A stretch of DNA of 64,000 nt. Source: Berkiella_A sp963976875. Lineage in GTDB: Bacteria > Pseudomonadota > Gammaproteobacteria > Berkiellales > Berkiellaceae. Every line of letters starts with the position of its first letter. Position 1 is the stretch's first letter. The stretch covers positions 8,768 through 72,767 of the forward strand of contig CAXBML010000014.1 of NCBI GenBank assembly GCA_963976875.1, in the 5' to 3' direction. Below the pieces are notes generated by a model. That model saw nothing but the letters and a program-made list of their open reading frames with translations, ran no database searches and was not told the DNA's origin. This document shows, piece after piece, positions 27,628-37,280 of this stretch. The position numbers were made by a program, and so were the translations under genes.

Positions 27628-29034
27628 TTACCTCAGTAGGTTAGATAAAGATGGTTTATGCTCTTTATTTGCTTTACAGGAAAGTGATTTTCTAAAAGCT
27701 CTCTGTATGAGTAAAATTGCATTCAAATAGGTATCTGAGCGTATTTGAGCCTGGTGCGCTCCTTGTGGAGTCCAGGACTCATCACTCAAAGGTTTATTAT
27801 CTGTGGGGTTTGAATCTTGACCAATAACATATTTATCTAACCCATTTTTATTTAAACCTGCTCTTTGAATGCAGCGAATAAACATTTCTCTTTCTGTTTG
27901 TAAATCTTGAGTGAAAATTTGATAAAAATCCAAATTTTCAAGTTTTTTCATAAAGAAAGCTATCATAATAAATGGACCTGAAATTTCCATTACACTACTT
28001 TTGAGCAAGGCATGTTTCATATTAGTTAGAATGTTATTTGCAATTTGATGATTTGTTAAATCTATTATGGACTTTGATGTTTGATGAGTATACTTTTTAC
28101 GCATATATTGACCAAAGCATGCCATAAGTTCTAAGTCAGAGTATGTTGAAATATTTTTAAAGCTTAAGATAGTCTCTAATTCAAATTGATAGCAAGAAGT
28201 CAATAAATCCCTAATCGTTAGGTTGTCAATAAATCTTCTAATGTTAAAAATACTAAGGTTAGAAATATTTTTACGACCAATCCAATCTATAATTGCAGAG
28301 AGCCTTTTGTTTAAGGTGATAGAAGTATGTAATCCCTTTATGACGGGCGCTTGTAGTGCTTTTAAAGGCTTTGAGTATCTTTTAATTATTTCAAGCTGTG
28401 CGGATCGAAGTGAGTCTAGTGCTTCTGGTGCAATTTTATTCGGGTTTTTTTTATTTTGGGCAAACCCAAGAAATTCATTATTAAAAGAAAGGCACTGCAA
28501 AGCGGTTCCTTTGGTTTCTATTACTGTCGGAAATATAACAGGAGATTGTATATTTATAGTGGGTGGCAAGGCGCTGAAGTTTATAGGTACATCAAAATCA
28601 GAGTATATGCCACACCGTTTAATAACGCCTGGTAGTAAACGGACACAATCAGAAGCTGCGGCCAAGTTACCACCATTATTATTTATAGCATTCTGTATTT
28701 CACCTTTTGCAATGCGAAATAGATATTCATCATATTCATGTTTTAACATGAGAGGAATATCAGTATCGAAATCTATAAGCTCAATACTTAATTTTTGACT
28801 AAATTCTTTTAATTCGACTATCGTTTCTGCATTTAATATTTTTGAACTATAGACTAAGCTTAGGTTTGCTTCTGGGTTGGTTAGCTTAAAACGAATGCAT
28901 CTAATTTTGTTTTCTGTCGATATAAATTCATTTGGATCGTGACTAAACCAAATCTTATAGTGCTTGCTGGTGGCGAGAATCCATTTCTGCTCAAATGGTA
29001 GAGTATTCTCGAGTGTAGGAGGCATTTTTAGCAT
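27628..29034 (-). CDS. DXD glycosyltransferase, candidate effector
   Basis: Residues about 20-150 look like a GT-A sugar transferase of the type found in large clostridial toxins and Legionella glucosyltransferases. S128-D129 followed by R132 (AAASDCVRLLPG) and the D146-F-D148 motif in GIYSDFDV are the nucleotide-sugar and metal binding elements of this group. The region from 220 to 468 is helical and unrecognised, perhaps for localisation or target binding. No signal peptide. The likely role is mono-glycosylation of a host protein; this is inference from the family. No helix-rich repeats or CROP repeats are seen. Confidence 0.75.
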   Translation of the reverse strand: MLKMPPTLENTLPFEQKWILATSKHYKIWFSHDPNEFISTENKIRCIRFKLTNPEANLSLVYSSKILNAETIVELKEFSQKLSIELIDFDTDIPLMLKHEYDEYLFRIAKGEIQNAINNNGGNLAAASDCVRLLPGVIKRCGIYSDFDVPINFSALPPTINIQSPVIFPTVIETKGTALQCLSFNNEFLGFAQNKKNPNKIAPEALDSLRSAQLEIIKRYSKPLKALQAPVIKGLHTSITLNKRLSAIIDWIGRKNISNLSIFNIRRFIDNLTIRDLLTSCYQFELETILSFKNISTYSDLELMACFGQYMRKKYTHQTSKSIIDLTNHQIANNILTNMKHALLKSSVMEISGPFIMIAFFMKKLENLDFYQIFTQDLQTEREMFIRCIQRAGLNKNGLDKYVIGQDSNPTDNKPLSDESWTPQGAHQAQIRSDTYLNAILLIQRAFRKSLSCKANKEHKPSLSNLLR

Positions 29035-29193
29035 GTACTACCATTTTGATTTTAATGAGCCAGTTAGTGATAATGAAAATAATTTAGCTAGGCAATTATA
29101 CAAAATTAAATAATATAATGCAGTATATTTAAGCGAAATATTAAATTACAAAATCTACCAAAATTTGTTCTTTAGCTATATACTTATAATAAT

Positions 29194-29961
29194 ATGAAAA
29201 TTATTGAGCAAACATTTTTTAATTTTGTGCTCCACTATTACGCTAAGTATTTATTACGCTGGAGAGCTGCCTACATCTATCAAAAAATGTTTAGGCAAAA
29301 ACTATCGATTCAAACGGCTAAAAATATAAAAAATAAAATTATCAAGCTTGATAAAATTTTGCATTGCATAAAATCAGACTTATATAACATCAATAAAAAA
29401 ATGCATGGCAAATTTTATTATGAATTCATACCAACATTAAAACTGGCGCAAAAACTTCAGGCTCATTCTATTAGTTTAATTGAAGATGAACAATTACGTT
29501 TTGATGCAAAATTAGTCATGACAGATGAAACCATTCAGAAAGTAGAATGGGTGACAGCGATGGATCATTAAAATGATAGTATAAAACTTGAGCATCTTGA
29601 ACGGTATGGTTCTGCACCCATTCACCAAGATGTTCTTTATGATGGTAACATCAAAAATCGAAAAATCACGCATATTTCTCCTTCTGAGGACATACTTAGT
29701 ACAAATGAAATACATCAAGTCATTGATAAAAAATTAGTGCCTATGATAAGAGAAAGCTTTGTAAAAAAGCTTAATAAGCAGGGGAATGGCGTTTATCAAG
29801 ACACAATACTAGGTATAGTTATTGATGATGACTCATTTTATCATGAAGACTTGTTGGCAGAGGGATTAAAAGATATTATTAGTAAAATACAAAATACACC
29901 AAATGCATTTTTGAATATATACCTGGTTGGTAATAATACTTTCTTTTTGAAAATAAAATAA
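29194..29961 (+). pseudogene. Unknown gene interrupted by one in-frame TAA
   Basis: Codons run in a single frame from the ATG at 29194 to the stop at 29959-29961 (256 codons), with one TAA at 29569-29571. The part before it gives 125 residues; the part after reads on without another stop (NDSIKLEHLERYGSAPIHQD and on to NTFFLKIK). Coding-like composition is equal on both sides, so this looks like one ~255-residue gene broken by a point mutation. The family is not recognised. Two short proteins, or readthrough, are the alternatives. Confidence 0.65.
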
Positions 29962-30050
29962 TTTACTTTAGTTTGTAAGATTTTACAGAGTGGCTATTCT
30001 TGAGCATAGGCTAAAAAAGTAAATCACTCCTAGGTCAATATGAAGTTCTA

Positions 30051-30845
30051 TTATATTGTAAGTGTTCCGGTCAAATAAGGCACAGCATAGCCATATAAAT
30101 AAACACGATCACCGACTAGCTCACATTCAATTTCTCCACGACGATGAGAAAGTTGTATTGCGCTAAGAGTATTTTTACCCAATTTGTTTGCCCAATATGG
30201 CGTCATAATGCAATGGGCAGATCCTGTGACCGGATCTTCTGGGACACTAAGATCTGGGGCAAAAAAACGAGATACGAAATCAACATCTTTCCCTTGTGAA
30301 GATACAATAACTCCTGTTGTCAATTCTTTTATATGTAAGAGCTTATGGAAATCAGGTTGTAGTTTTTGAACTGTATTTTGATCGTCTACTACCACTAAAA
30401 AATATTCAGAAGAAAACACTTCTGCATTTTTAATGCCTAAAGACTCTAGCATACCTGTGGGGGGAGAGCATTTTGTGGGGATGAGTGCAGGAAAGTCAAG
30501 ACGAAATCTATTTGTCTTCTCATGATATATGCATTCAAGCTTACCGCTTTGCTGGGAATGAAATTTGATATGTTGCTTACCCGGTTCTAGGTACGTTGAG
30601 ATGACAAAGGCAGAGGCGAGCGTTGCATGCCCACAAAGGTTTACTTCGTTATTGGGTGTAAACCATCTTATATGAAAGACATCATTTTTTTTGACTATAA
30701 ATGCAGTTTCAGACAAGTTATTTTCTTGTGCAATTAGTTGCATTGTTTCATCAGGAATCCAATCACGTAAAGGACAGACTGCTGCAGGATTGCCTCTAAA
30801 AAGTTTTTGTGTAAAAGCATCAACTTGGAAAATGTCTATTTCCAT
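30051..30845 (-). CDS. PhzF-family epimerase/isomerase
   Basis: PhzF-like protein (264 residues) with the diaminopimelate-epimerase fold. The start MEIDIFQVDAFT, the loop GNPAAVCPL and the catalytic Glu in NNLSETAFI are typical; the second half has PEDPVTGSAHC. Members isomerise small metabolites; only a few have known substrates. It is the last gene of a minus-strand trio, 51 bases after an MFS gene, so it may act on what that transporter and the aspartoacylase-like protein handle. Confidence 0.92.
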   Translation of the reverse strand: MEIDIFQVDAFTQKLFRGNPAAVCPLRDWIPDETMQLIAQENNLSETAFIVKKNDVFHIRWFTPNNEVNLCGHATLASAFVISTYLEPGKQHIKFHSQQSGKLECIYHEKTNRFRLDFPALIPTKCSPPTGMLESLGIKNAEVFSSEYFLVVVDDQNTVQKLQPDFHKLLHIKELTTGVIVSSQGKDVDFVSRFFAPDLSVPEDPVTGSAHCIMTPYWANKLGKNTLSAIQLSHRRGEIECELVGDRVYLYGYAVPYLTGTLTI

Positions 30846-30896
30846 TCCTTGGCCTTAAGCTAGAGTTTGCTAATGGGTGACATTCATAAGCAAAAA

Positions 30897-32165
30897 TTAA
30901 TTTTTGATTAACGTAAAGTCTTTGGTTGGTCTACAATAAGTTTCTTTTACAAGAAAGATTGAAGCGAATAATCCCACAGAAATTAAAATAACAAGAAACG
31001 AAAATGCATAAACGTAGTCTTCCTTAATGAGGGTATCTGTATGACTATGGTTGTCTAGTAGCCATCCGATAACGGGCGCATTTACAGATGCCAGAAAAGC
31101 AATTATGCAATTATTAAAGCCCAGGCCTGCGGCTAAATAAAACTTACTACATTGCTCTGCCATAATAGCAAATCCAACACTTTGCCCAGCCGCACCAATG
31201 CCCAGTAAGAAAAAAGCACCTGTTAAGGTAGTTCTTGATGTTGGGAAATAGACTATTGTTATGATTGCTGCCAAGCAATTTAAAGCAGCTATAATCATGA
31301 ATATTTTTCTGCGTCGGAAATAGTCGGAAAGAAAACCCAAAAGAGGGCAGCCAATAGCATAGCCTAACCAGCCGACAGTGATCATGTATGATGAAAACTT
31401 TGCGCTATACCCATTGATCTCAAGAAATATTTTACCTTCATTTTCAGAAAGATATTCCAGAGTAAAATATATTAGCGCAGAGTATAACGCAATAGCCCAG
31501 GCTTGCTTCTGTTTTAAAATAGAAACAATATTTAATCTTATTGATGTAGGTCGAGTTAGGATCCTAAAACCCCCAAGGCTTTCATGACTATTTTTAACGA
31601 TAACAATAATAAATATGGTAATCAGGAATCCAAAAAAACCAAGGCCAAGGAAAATAGAACGCCAATCAACGTTGCCATTCACAGCAATGTTATTAAGTGG
31701 GCCTGCTGCAACCATAGGCCCCATTGTGCCTATAAATTGTGATAGGCCTATAAATAAGCCATAATGCTTTTTAGGCATCCAGTCATAGACAGAGACGAGC
31801 ATGCAGATAAACCCAAATGATGAGCCTAGTCCCATGAGCATTCTTGCAAATACTGCGGATTTGAATTGATAAGTCATTGCAAAAGCAATACTTGAAACAG
31901 CACAAAGCAATGCAGCAAACGTTAATGATTTTTTTAGTCCGAACCTATCTGTGATTATACCTACAGGGACTTGCATAGCGCCATAAACAACCATATACGC
32001 CGTGGTACTGAGAATGGCGAAGGCAAATGGGGTTAAACTTAAATCATACATAATAGGGTGTTGGAATGTACCTAACACCGTTCTAAGTAAGAATTCGTAA
32101 GTGAAAAAGATAGCACAAACTAACCAAACGGCAATGCCCAAAGAGGAAATTTTATTATCAGTCAT
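30897..32165 (-). CDS. MFS transporter of a small-molecule operon
   Basis: Inner-membrane major-facilitator protein, 422 residues from the ATG at 32165, with about 12 hydrophobic segments. DRFGLKKS near residue 70 is the loop 2-3 signature. The ATG lies two bases after the stop codon of the aspartoacylase-like gene, so the two are translationally coupled; a longer start that overlaps that gene is less likely. Substrate unknown; the neighbours suggest an amino-acid-like or acylated amino acid compound. Confidence 0.85.
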   Translation of the reverse strand: MTDNKISSLGIAVWLVCAIFFTYEFLLRTVLGTFQHPIMYDLSLTPFAFAILSTTAYMVVYGAMQVPVGIITDRFGLKKSLTFAALLCAVSSIAFAMTYQFKSAVFARMLMGLGSSFGFICMLVSVYDWMPKKHYGLFIGLSQFIGTMGPMVAAGPLNNIAVNGNVDWRSIFLGLGFFGFLITIFIIVIVKNSHESLGGFRILTRPTSIRLNIVSILKQKQAWAIALYSALIYFTLEYLSENEGKIFLEINGYSAKFSSYMITVGWLGYAIGCPLLGFLSDYFRRRKIFMIIAALNCLAAIITIVYFPTSRTTLTGAFFLLGIGAAGQSVGFAIMAEQCSKFYLAAGLGFNNCIIAFLASVNAPVIGWLLDNHSHTDTLIKEDYVYAFSFLVILISVGLFASIFLVKETYCRPTKDFTLIKN

Positions 32166-32167
32166 AA

Positions 32168-33184
32168 TTAATTCGAATCGCTTTGTTGCTCTTCCCAAGA
32201 CTCAATGGCATCTTCAGCCTTTGAGTAGTCAATAAATGAGGCTATTTTAAAAATTGATAGTCCTTCATGAATGAGAGGGGTTGTGTTGATACCGACGATC
32301 ATTCCATCCTTTGTTGCTTTGACATGCTCCCCAATATCGGCGCTAAAAGGGTCTGAAATGGTGCCTAATTTTTCCCCTTTTTTTATTGCCTGACCCAGCT
32401 CTACATAGGTTCGCAAAATGCCACCACGATGAGCGATAATCCAGCCCTCATCTTGGGAGAAAACAGGTGAGAATTCAGTAATTGGCTCTTCCTTGGCGAG
32501 TAAATCAATAGAGCGCATTATGTTAATTGTTCCATTGACGCCTAATGTTATGGCATTTTCATCAAATCGCATTGCTTCGCCTGCTTGGTAGACAATAAGG
32601 GGGATATTTAAACTCTCTGTGGTTTGCCGAAAGTTATTTCCTTCAATGCTGACATTTGTAATAACGGGGGCTTGGAATGCCTTAGCAAGTTGTTTGGTTT
32701 TTTGGTTATCAAAATTACAGTACACTTGGGGCAATATGTTATGGTTTAGCGCACCTGTATCAAGCTCTATGCAATAGTCAGCTTTTTTTATTAGTTCGTG
32801 GGTTAGAATATGTGCTATACGTTCACCATAATTACCATCTGCCCTACCTGGAAAACATTCTGAAAGATTATTTCCGGATGGCATTGTTTTTGGGAAATGG
32901 GTTAGACCATAAATATTAATGACAGGAACGGCAATAATAGTTCCATTAATACTTTCACCATCAAAAGATTCAATGAGTCGGTTAACAATTTCGAGTCCAT
33001 TCATCTCGTTTCCATCAATAGTAGAGAAAACCAAAAGACATGGGCCAGCGCTTTTTCCATGAATGACTTTAATGGGCATATAGAGAGGGGCGCATGAGTA
33101 AAGATCGGGCATTTGCAGTGCTAAATTGGCCTTTTCTCCGGGTTGGATAAACTCGTTACAAATGCATAATGGTGTATTTTTCAT
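32168..33184 (-). CDS. Succinylglutamate desuccinylase/aspartoacylase-like protein with altered zinc site
   Basis: 339 residues from the ATG at 33184, matching the AstE/AspA metallopeptidase-like family of N-acyl amino acid deacylases. In the family the zinc ligands are His and Glu in IHGDE and His in DLHTG. Here the same positions read I-D57-G-N-E60 and ELDTG, so both histidines are aspartate while the Glu is kept. The fold and the following NHNILPQ motif are otherwise normal. It may bind a different metal or be inactive. First gene of the unit with the MFS and PhzF genes. A GTG at 33205 is an alternative start. Confidence 0.8.
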   Translation of the reverse strand: MKNTPLCICNEFIQPGEKANLALQMPDLYSCAPLYMPIKVIHGKSAGPCLLVFSTIDGNEMNGLEIVNRLIESFDGESINGTIIAVPVINIYGLTHFPKTMPSGNNLSECFPGRADGNYGERIAHILTHELIKKADYCIELDTGALNHNILPQVYCNFDNQKTKQLAKAFQAPVITNVSIEGNNFRQTTESLNIPLIVYQAGEAMRFDENAITLGVNGTINIMRSIDLLAKEEPITEFSPVFSQDEGWIIAHRGGILRTYVELGQAIKKGEKLGTISDPFSADIGEHVKATKDGMIVGINTTPLIHEGLSIFKIASFIDYSKAEDAIESWEEQQSDSN

Positions 33185-33928
33185 AATATAAACTTGTTTT
33201 TCCACGATAAGTAAGGCGAATGATTATAACACAGAACAGATGAAAATTAAAGTCAGATCATTTGAATGGGTGTAGTCACAAGTAGAATTTATTTGTGTTG
33301 TTACAAATGTTGTTTGAGATTGTTATAGTATATTTACTGAAATATTTAGCATTTATTATGATGTTATAATTCAAAAATTAAAATACCTTAATATAGTTCG
33401 GCGCGAATTATATTAAGCACAATTTTAGATAGCTTGGGAGCAGGATAAATGTTTTTGCAAAAAAAAACTTTATTAGGTAAAAGTAAATCGCAGTAAAGGG
33501 GTAATGAGAGCAATTTACAGGACACCCTAATTATAAATTTTTTATTTTTGTAACATTAATTTTTTGAATTTATACTTGGTATTTTAAATTTTTGATTGAT
33601 TATTTTTTTCAAACTAAATCTTCTATAACACTTGAATACTTGGAAAAAAAAATCAAACTAACTAATAGGCTAGCATATTTTATCTTAAGGTTATTTACAC
33701 AAGTTAGATAACATTAAAACATCTGTTTCCCAGTAGAAATATAGCCCTGTTGGTAGTGCAAGCTATCTGAGGTCAGTTGACTAGAATTCTTTTTACCTTA
33801 AAACCATAATATTATTATGCCAAATTATTGCATTTCAACACAAATGGGCCTTGCTCGTTAAGTTTTATTCGTTCATTGTTTTCACTTTCATGAGTCGATT
33901 CATATTTTTAATCTTGATGAAATTGTGA
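33185..33928. other. Long intergenic region
   Basis: 744 very AT-rich bases with no convincing gene. It holds one strong palindrome (33387-33417, listed separately) and, at 33449-33496, a 15-codon open frame with AGGA before its ATG (MFLQKKTLLGKSKSQ), which is too short to judge. It separates the start of the deacylase operon from the end of the TPMT gene, so promoter elements of the operon should lie in its left part. Confidence 0.4.
33387..33417. promoter_or_regulatory. 31-bp palindrome upstream of the deacylase operon
   Basis: CTTAATATA (33387-33395) and TATATTAAG (33409-33417) are perfect inverted arms; inside them TTCG and CGAA pair again around a GCG centre. The two arms give 13 paired bases with one mismatch. 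It lies about 200 bases before the first gene of the minus-strand unit. It could be a repressor site or an RNA hairpin. Confidence 0.45.
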
Positions 33929-34585
33929 CTATTTTTTAAGTAATGAGAACACTAAATCGTTCGCCTCAATTAGACCTTTAGCTTGTAGGTGGAGTGGGAT
34001 ATTTTTAGCCCGTTTATTATGGACAGTCTCAATATGAAAATACTGACTGTAAAGCTGATAAACCTCAGTCTCATTGACAGAAAAAGGCGGGCCTTGCATT
34101 TGAGATTGTTTGTAGCCGATTGTTATTAAAAACAGGTGTGTATTAGCATTTGTTAAGTTAATTATTTTCTCAGCATATAGGAGCCTTGTATCAGAAGGCA
34201 GGGCAATTAATGATGCACGATCGTATATAGCATCAATCTTTCCAATAATGTCATTACTTAATTCAAAAAAATCTCCAGCTAGAAGCGTTATGTTTTCACT
34301 AGAAAAAAAATGAAAGCTTTTTTCTTTGTGCTCTTTAAATGGAATAGCATTTTCATGATAAAAATCTTTACAGGCTTGGTAATTGAGTTCGGAACCAATA
34401 ACCTTAAACCCTTGCTCTGCAAGCCAAACGAGATCAACGCTTTTGCCACACAAAGGTGCAAATATGGTTGAACCTGGTTTTAGATTTAACCGATTAAAAA
34501 ATTTCACCATGAAAGGATTAGGTTGTTTTTGATTAAATGGTATATTGTCACTGTTCCATTTTTCATGCCAAAACGCTTGATCCAT
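33929..34585 (-). CDS. tpm: Thiopurine S-methyltransferase
   Basis: SAM-dependent methyltransferase of the TPMT family. In bacteria this group methylates selenium or tellurium compounds and thiopurines. The start MDQAFWHEKWNSDNIPFNQ and the SAM-binding segment IFAPLCGKSVDLVWLAEQG are family signatures, and the IYDRASLIALP motif follows. Full length at 218 residues. Cytosolic; single gene. Confidence 0.93.
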   Translation of the reverse strand: MDQAFWHEKWNSDNIPFNQKQPNPFMVKFFNRLNLKPGSTIFAPLCGKSVDLVWLAEQGFKVIGSELNYQACKDFYHENAIPFKEHKEKSFHFFSSENITLLAGDFFELSNDIIGKIDAIYDRASLIALPSDTRLLYAEKIINLTNANTHLFLITIGYKQSQMQGPPFSVNETEVYQLYSQYFHIETVHNKRAKNIPLHLQAKGLIEANDLVFSLLKK

Positions 34586-34694
34586 TTTCTTAGATTCCTT
34601 TTTGATGGCTAAATTTATTGGGTAGATTGTTTAGTTGTTTTATCTATAGGTTTTTGTTTCTATTTTAAATAGACAGTGAGTTTGTCATTTAGGA

Positions 34695-35015
34695 TTAAAC
34701 TCCATGTCGTTGACTTATTTTTTTATTTTCTGTTTGTATTGTTATTTTATGGCAAGTGAATGTTTTATTCATAACAGCAAAATGATTTAGGATACTACGC
34801 GGAGAATTTTTCGACGCTTGAATGAACTGGTAATCTTCTTTATATTCACGTTGTAGGTACTGTTGTTCTTTTAACGCCAGATTTTTTTTAGAGATCCATT
34901 TTTGATATAGTTCTCTATTGTCTTGGGTCATTTTTTTTAGTAATAACGTTTGGTTCCTTGTTGCGAGTAGGTATATGGCTTCAAATAAAATGACTGTTTC
35001 TGTATTGAACCGCAT
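34695..35015 (-). CDS. Hypothetical small protein
   Basis: 106 residues, no family recognised. It begins with a moderately hydrophobic helix (residues 6-17), continues as a basic, helical region rich in Gln, Lys and Tyr and has no motif I know. AAGGG lies seven bases before the ATG, which supports a real gene. It is 109 bases upstream of the TPMT gene on the same strand and could share its transcript. Confidence 0.45.
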   Translation of the reverse strand: MRFNTETVILFEAIYLLATRNQTLLLKKMTQDNRELYQKWISKKNLALKEQQYLQREYKEDYQFIQASKNSPRSILNHFAVMNKTFTCHKITIQTENKKISQRHGV

Positions 35016-35496
35016 TGGGAGCCCTTTGTTTTATTAAGATAATTTATTACTTACGGATTATCTCATACTCAGAAAGTGTTGTTCTACTATATTTTATTCT
35101 TTTATCAAGCAAGTATTAATAATGAGATTATGCATTCTGTTTTGAGGTAATAGCTTATGGCCAACTTAGGCAGTTACTATGAATAATTAGGTTAGTAAAA
35201 ATACAATGTTTCATGGTTGCTGCAGATAATCGAACTATTTATTTGAGTTTTATAGAAAAGAGAATGGAAGAGAGTAAATAAAAGATTGAAAAAAGTTGGC
35301 TAAATGACAATGGGATGCTTGTTTTATATAGCTCCCTAATTTATGACATCTTTAATAAGGGCTTAGAGCCGCCTTGAAGTCGCATGGAGCACAAGCCATA
35401 CAAATCCATCTCGCAGCGCATTCTCTATGAAAATTTAATACTTTTGCCTAGAAGTATGTAAAATACACAAGGTGTGCAATTTTAAGGTTAAGTCTT
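35016..35496. other. Intergenic region, nothing recognised
   Basis: 481 AT-rich bases between a minus-strand and a plus-strand gene, so promoters for both should be here. No repeat, RNA gene or clear relic was found. Confidence 0.35.
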
Positions 35497-35847
35497 TTGA
35501 CTAAAAATATTAACTTAAACACAACTGATAAAATAATCAATTGGGCGCAAGACACGCTGAATGTAAAGACGACTGATAGTGCGGATATTGTCGATACACC
35601 TTGGTTCAAAGTTCTAAAAATTACTAGCAAAGAAGAAATCTTATATTTGAAACAAACACCAGAAGATTTATTCGCTGAGCCTGAAGTCATTAGAGTTATT
35701 CAAAAGCACATGAATAATTCAGATCGGATAGGCTTGACCCAGCATAGGACCTTTGACACATTTCATAAACTACCTAATGCCATTGAGAATTTGGATCTTG
35801 TTAAAACACTTGATGAACTTTCTAACGTTTTATTTCAAGTTGAATAA
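35497..35847 (+). CDS. Hypothetical protein, possible kinase N-lobe fragment
   Basis: 116 residues from a TTG start with AAGG nine bases upstream. The stretch TPWFKVLKITSKEEILYLKQ followed by an acidic residue-rich helix resembles the N-lobe of aminoglycoside/choline-type phosphotransferases (beta strands with a Lys, then a Glu helix), but the catalytic lobe is absent. It could be a truncated remnant or an unrelated small protein. Confidence 0.35.
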   Translation: MTKNINLNTTDKIINWAQDTLNVKTTDSADIVDTPWFKVLKITSKEEILYLKQTPEDLFAEPEVIRVIQKHMNNSDRIGLTQHRTFDTFHKLPNAIENLDLVKTLDELSNVLFQVE

Positions 35848-35986
35848 AATCCTTAACAAAGGGAACTACAAAAATAAATCGCAGCTTATTTTTTTAACAA
35901 AATCATTTTGGAAATGCTAACAATCTTGATGAGCTTACGACCATGGCTATTTTATTTTAATCAGACTTCAATAAGCAAAAATTATT

Positions 35987-36979
35987 ATGGATACAATATA
36001 TTTAATATATGACAATGAATGTATTTTATGTACCCAATGTGCCAAAGCGCTCAAGATAAAAAACGCTGTTGGTCACTTGGAAGTCATCAGTGCAAGGATA
36101 GATCATCCCTTAGTAACAGAAGCTTTGGAATTGGGATATGATCTAAATGAAGGTATAGTCGTGAAGTACAAAGATTCATACTATCATGGACAAGAGGCTG
36201 TTAGTTTTTTGGCACTATTAAGCAATCCAGTCGATTTGTTTAATAAGCTAAACGCCCGGCTATTTAAACATAAGTGGGCAGTAATTGTAATATATCCTTT
36301 ATTCAAAGCCATTCGAAATTGCCTTCTTTTTTTACGACGAACCCCGGGTATCAAACAGCACAGTGAGCAACCCTTGTTTCGCCGTGTCTTTAGAGCGCAA
36401 TGGGATAGCATGCCTGTGATTTTCCATAAAAGATATGCTAATCGTAGTTACCACACAGAATCCGTTATCTTAAATGGCACAATGAATATTTATTTATCGA
36501 AGTATTATAAATTAATATCTCCATTTCTCAGGTTTTCTGGTGCTTTAGTTCCATTCGCAGGAACTAATATTCCTGTTACTATAACACTGAGCTCTACTGA
36601 AGATTCAGAGTCAGTCATGATGGATCGCGTATTTCATTACCCAGAGGGGAAGCCTTACCATTTTAAATCAAAGATTATTGTCACATCAAAGTTGGATGTG
36701 CTTGAAATAATGAAGTATGGCCTCGGTATTAGGTTGGCATACAAGTACCAACATCAAAACATTCACCTAAATTATAAAGGTTATATATGGCGATTTATGG
36801 GGTTAAATATCCCTATTCCCATGGCTGTTTTTTTAGGCAGAGTGACTGCTCTTGAAACAGTTTTATCTGACGATGCAAAAGATTTCAAAATGATTGCTAC
36901 AGCTAACCATCTACTATACGGGAAAATATTTGAATATAGTGGGCAATTCAAGGTGACTAAAGAGATTTTGATAAAATAA
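35987..36979 (+). CDS. DCC-family oxidoreductase fused to DUF4166
   Basis: 330 residues with two domains. Residues 1-115 are a DCC (DUF393) thiol-disulfide oxidoreductase-like domain: YDNECILCTQCAKAL contains the expected DxxCxxC. Residues about 135-325 match DUF4166 (FRAQWDSMPVIFHKRY at its start; a strand-rich region after). Each domain is known alone; fusions occur. Membrane association is possible through the hydrophobic segment around 95-112. Substrate unknown. Confidence 0.8.
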   Translation: MDTIYLIYDNECILCTQCAKALKIKNAVGHLEVISARIDHPLVTEALELGYDLNEGIVVKYKDSYYHGQEAVSFLALLSNPVDLFNKLNARLFKHKWAVIVIYPLFKAIRNCLLFLRRTPGIKQHSEQPLFRRVFRAQWDSMPVIFHKRYANRSYHTESVILNGTMNIYLSKYYKLISPFLRFSGALVPFAGTNIPVTITLSSTEDSESVMMDRVFHYPEGKPYHFKSKIIVTSKLDVLEIMKYGLGIRLAYKYQHQNIHLNYKGYIWRFMGLNIPIPMAVFLGRVTALETVLSDDAKDFKMIATANHLLYGKIFEYSGQFKVTKEILIK

Positions 36980-37280
36980 ACTTAAAGTACAAAATATAAG
37001 TATAAAATAAATGATACGCATAATAAAGTGTTGGTAAATGGTTGTTTATTGAATTTTATTTTAGTATCACAGTGGTATTAATGTAGAGTCATCGGAATTT
37101 AGCCCTATTTTTAGAGATATTGACATGTATTTTTAAACCAATTTTTAGCATAAATGGCGTCAAAGTTGATTGTTTTGTTCTTTCATCATACACTTGATTT
37201 CATATGTAATTAGGCGTAACGACTGATGAGCTTGCAGCTTAAGGTGGTTATTTTTCATCAGTGATACGAAATTTCTCTAT

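Noticed and set aside
27533..27730. Open frame of 65 codons on the plus strand
   Set aside because: Overlaps the end of the glycosyltransferase gene on the other strand, starts without a ribosome-binding site and has no family likeness.
33721..33800. Possible tRNA or small RNA (patch around GCCCTGTTGGTAG)
   Set aside because: No cloverleaf can be drawn; acceptor and anticodon arms are missing.
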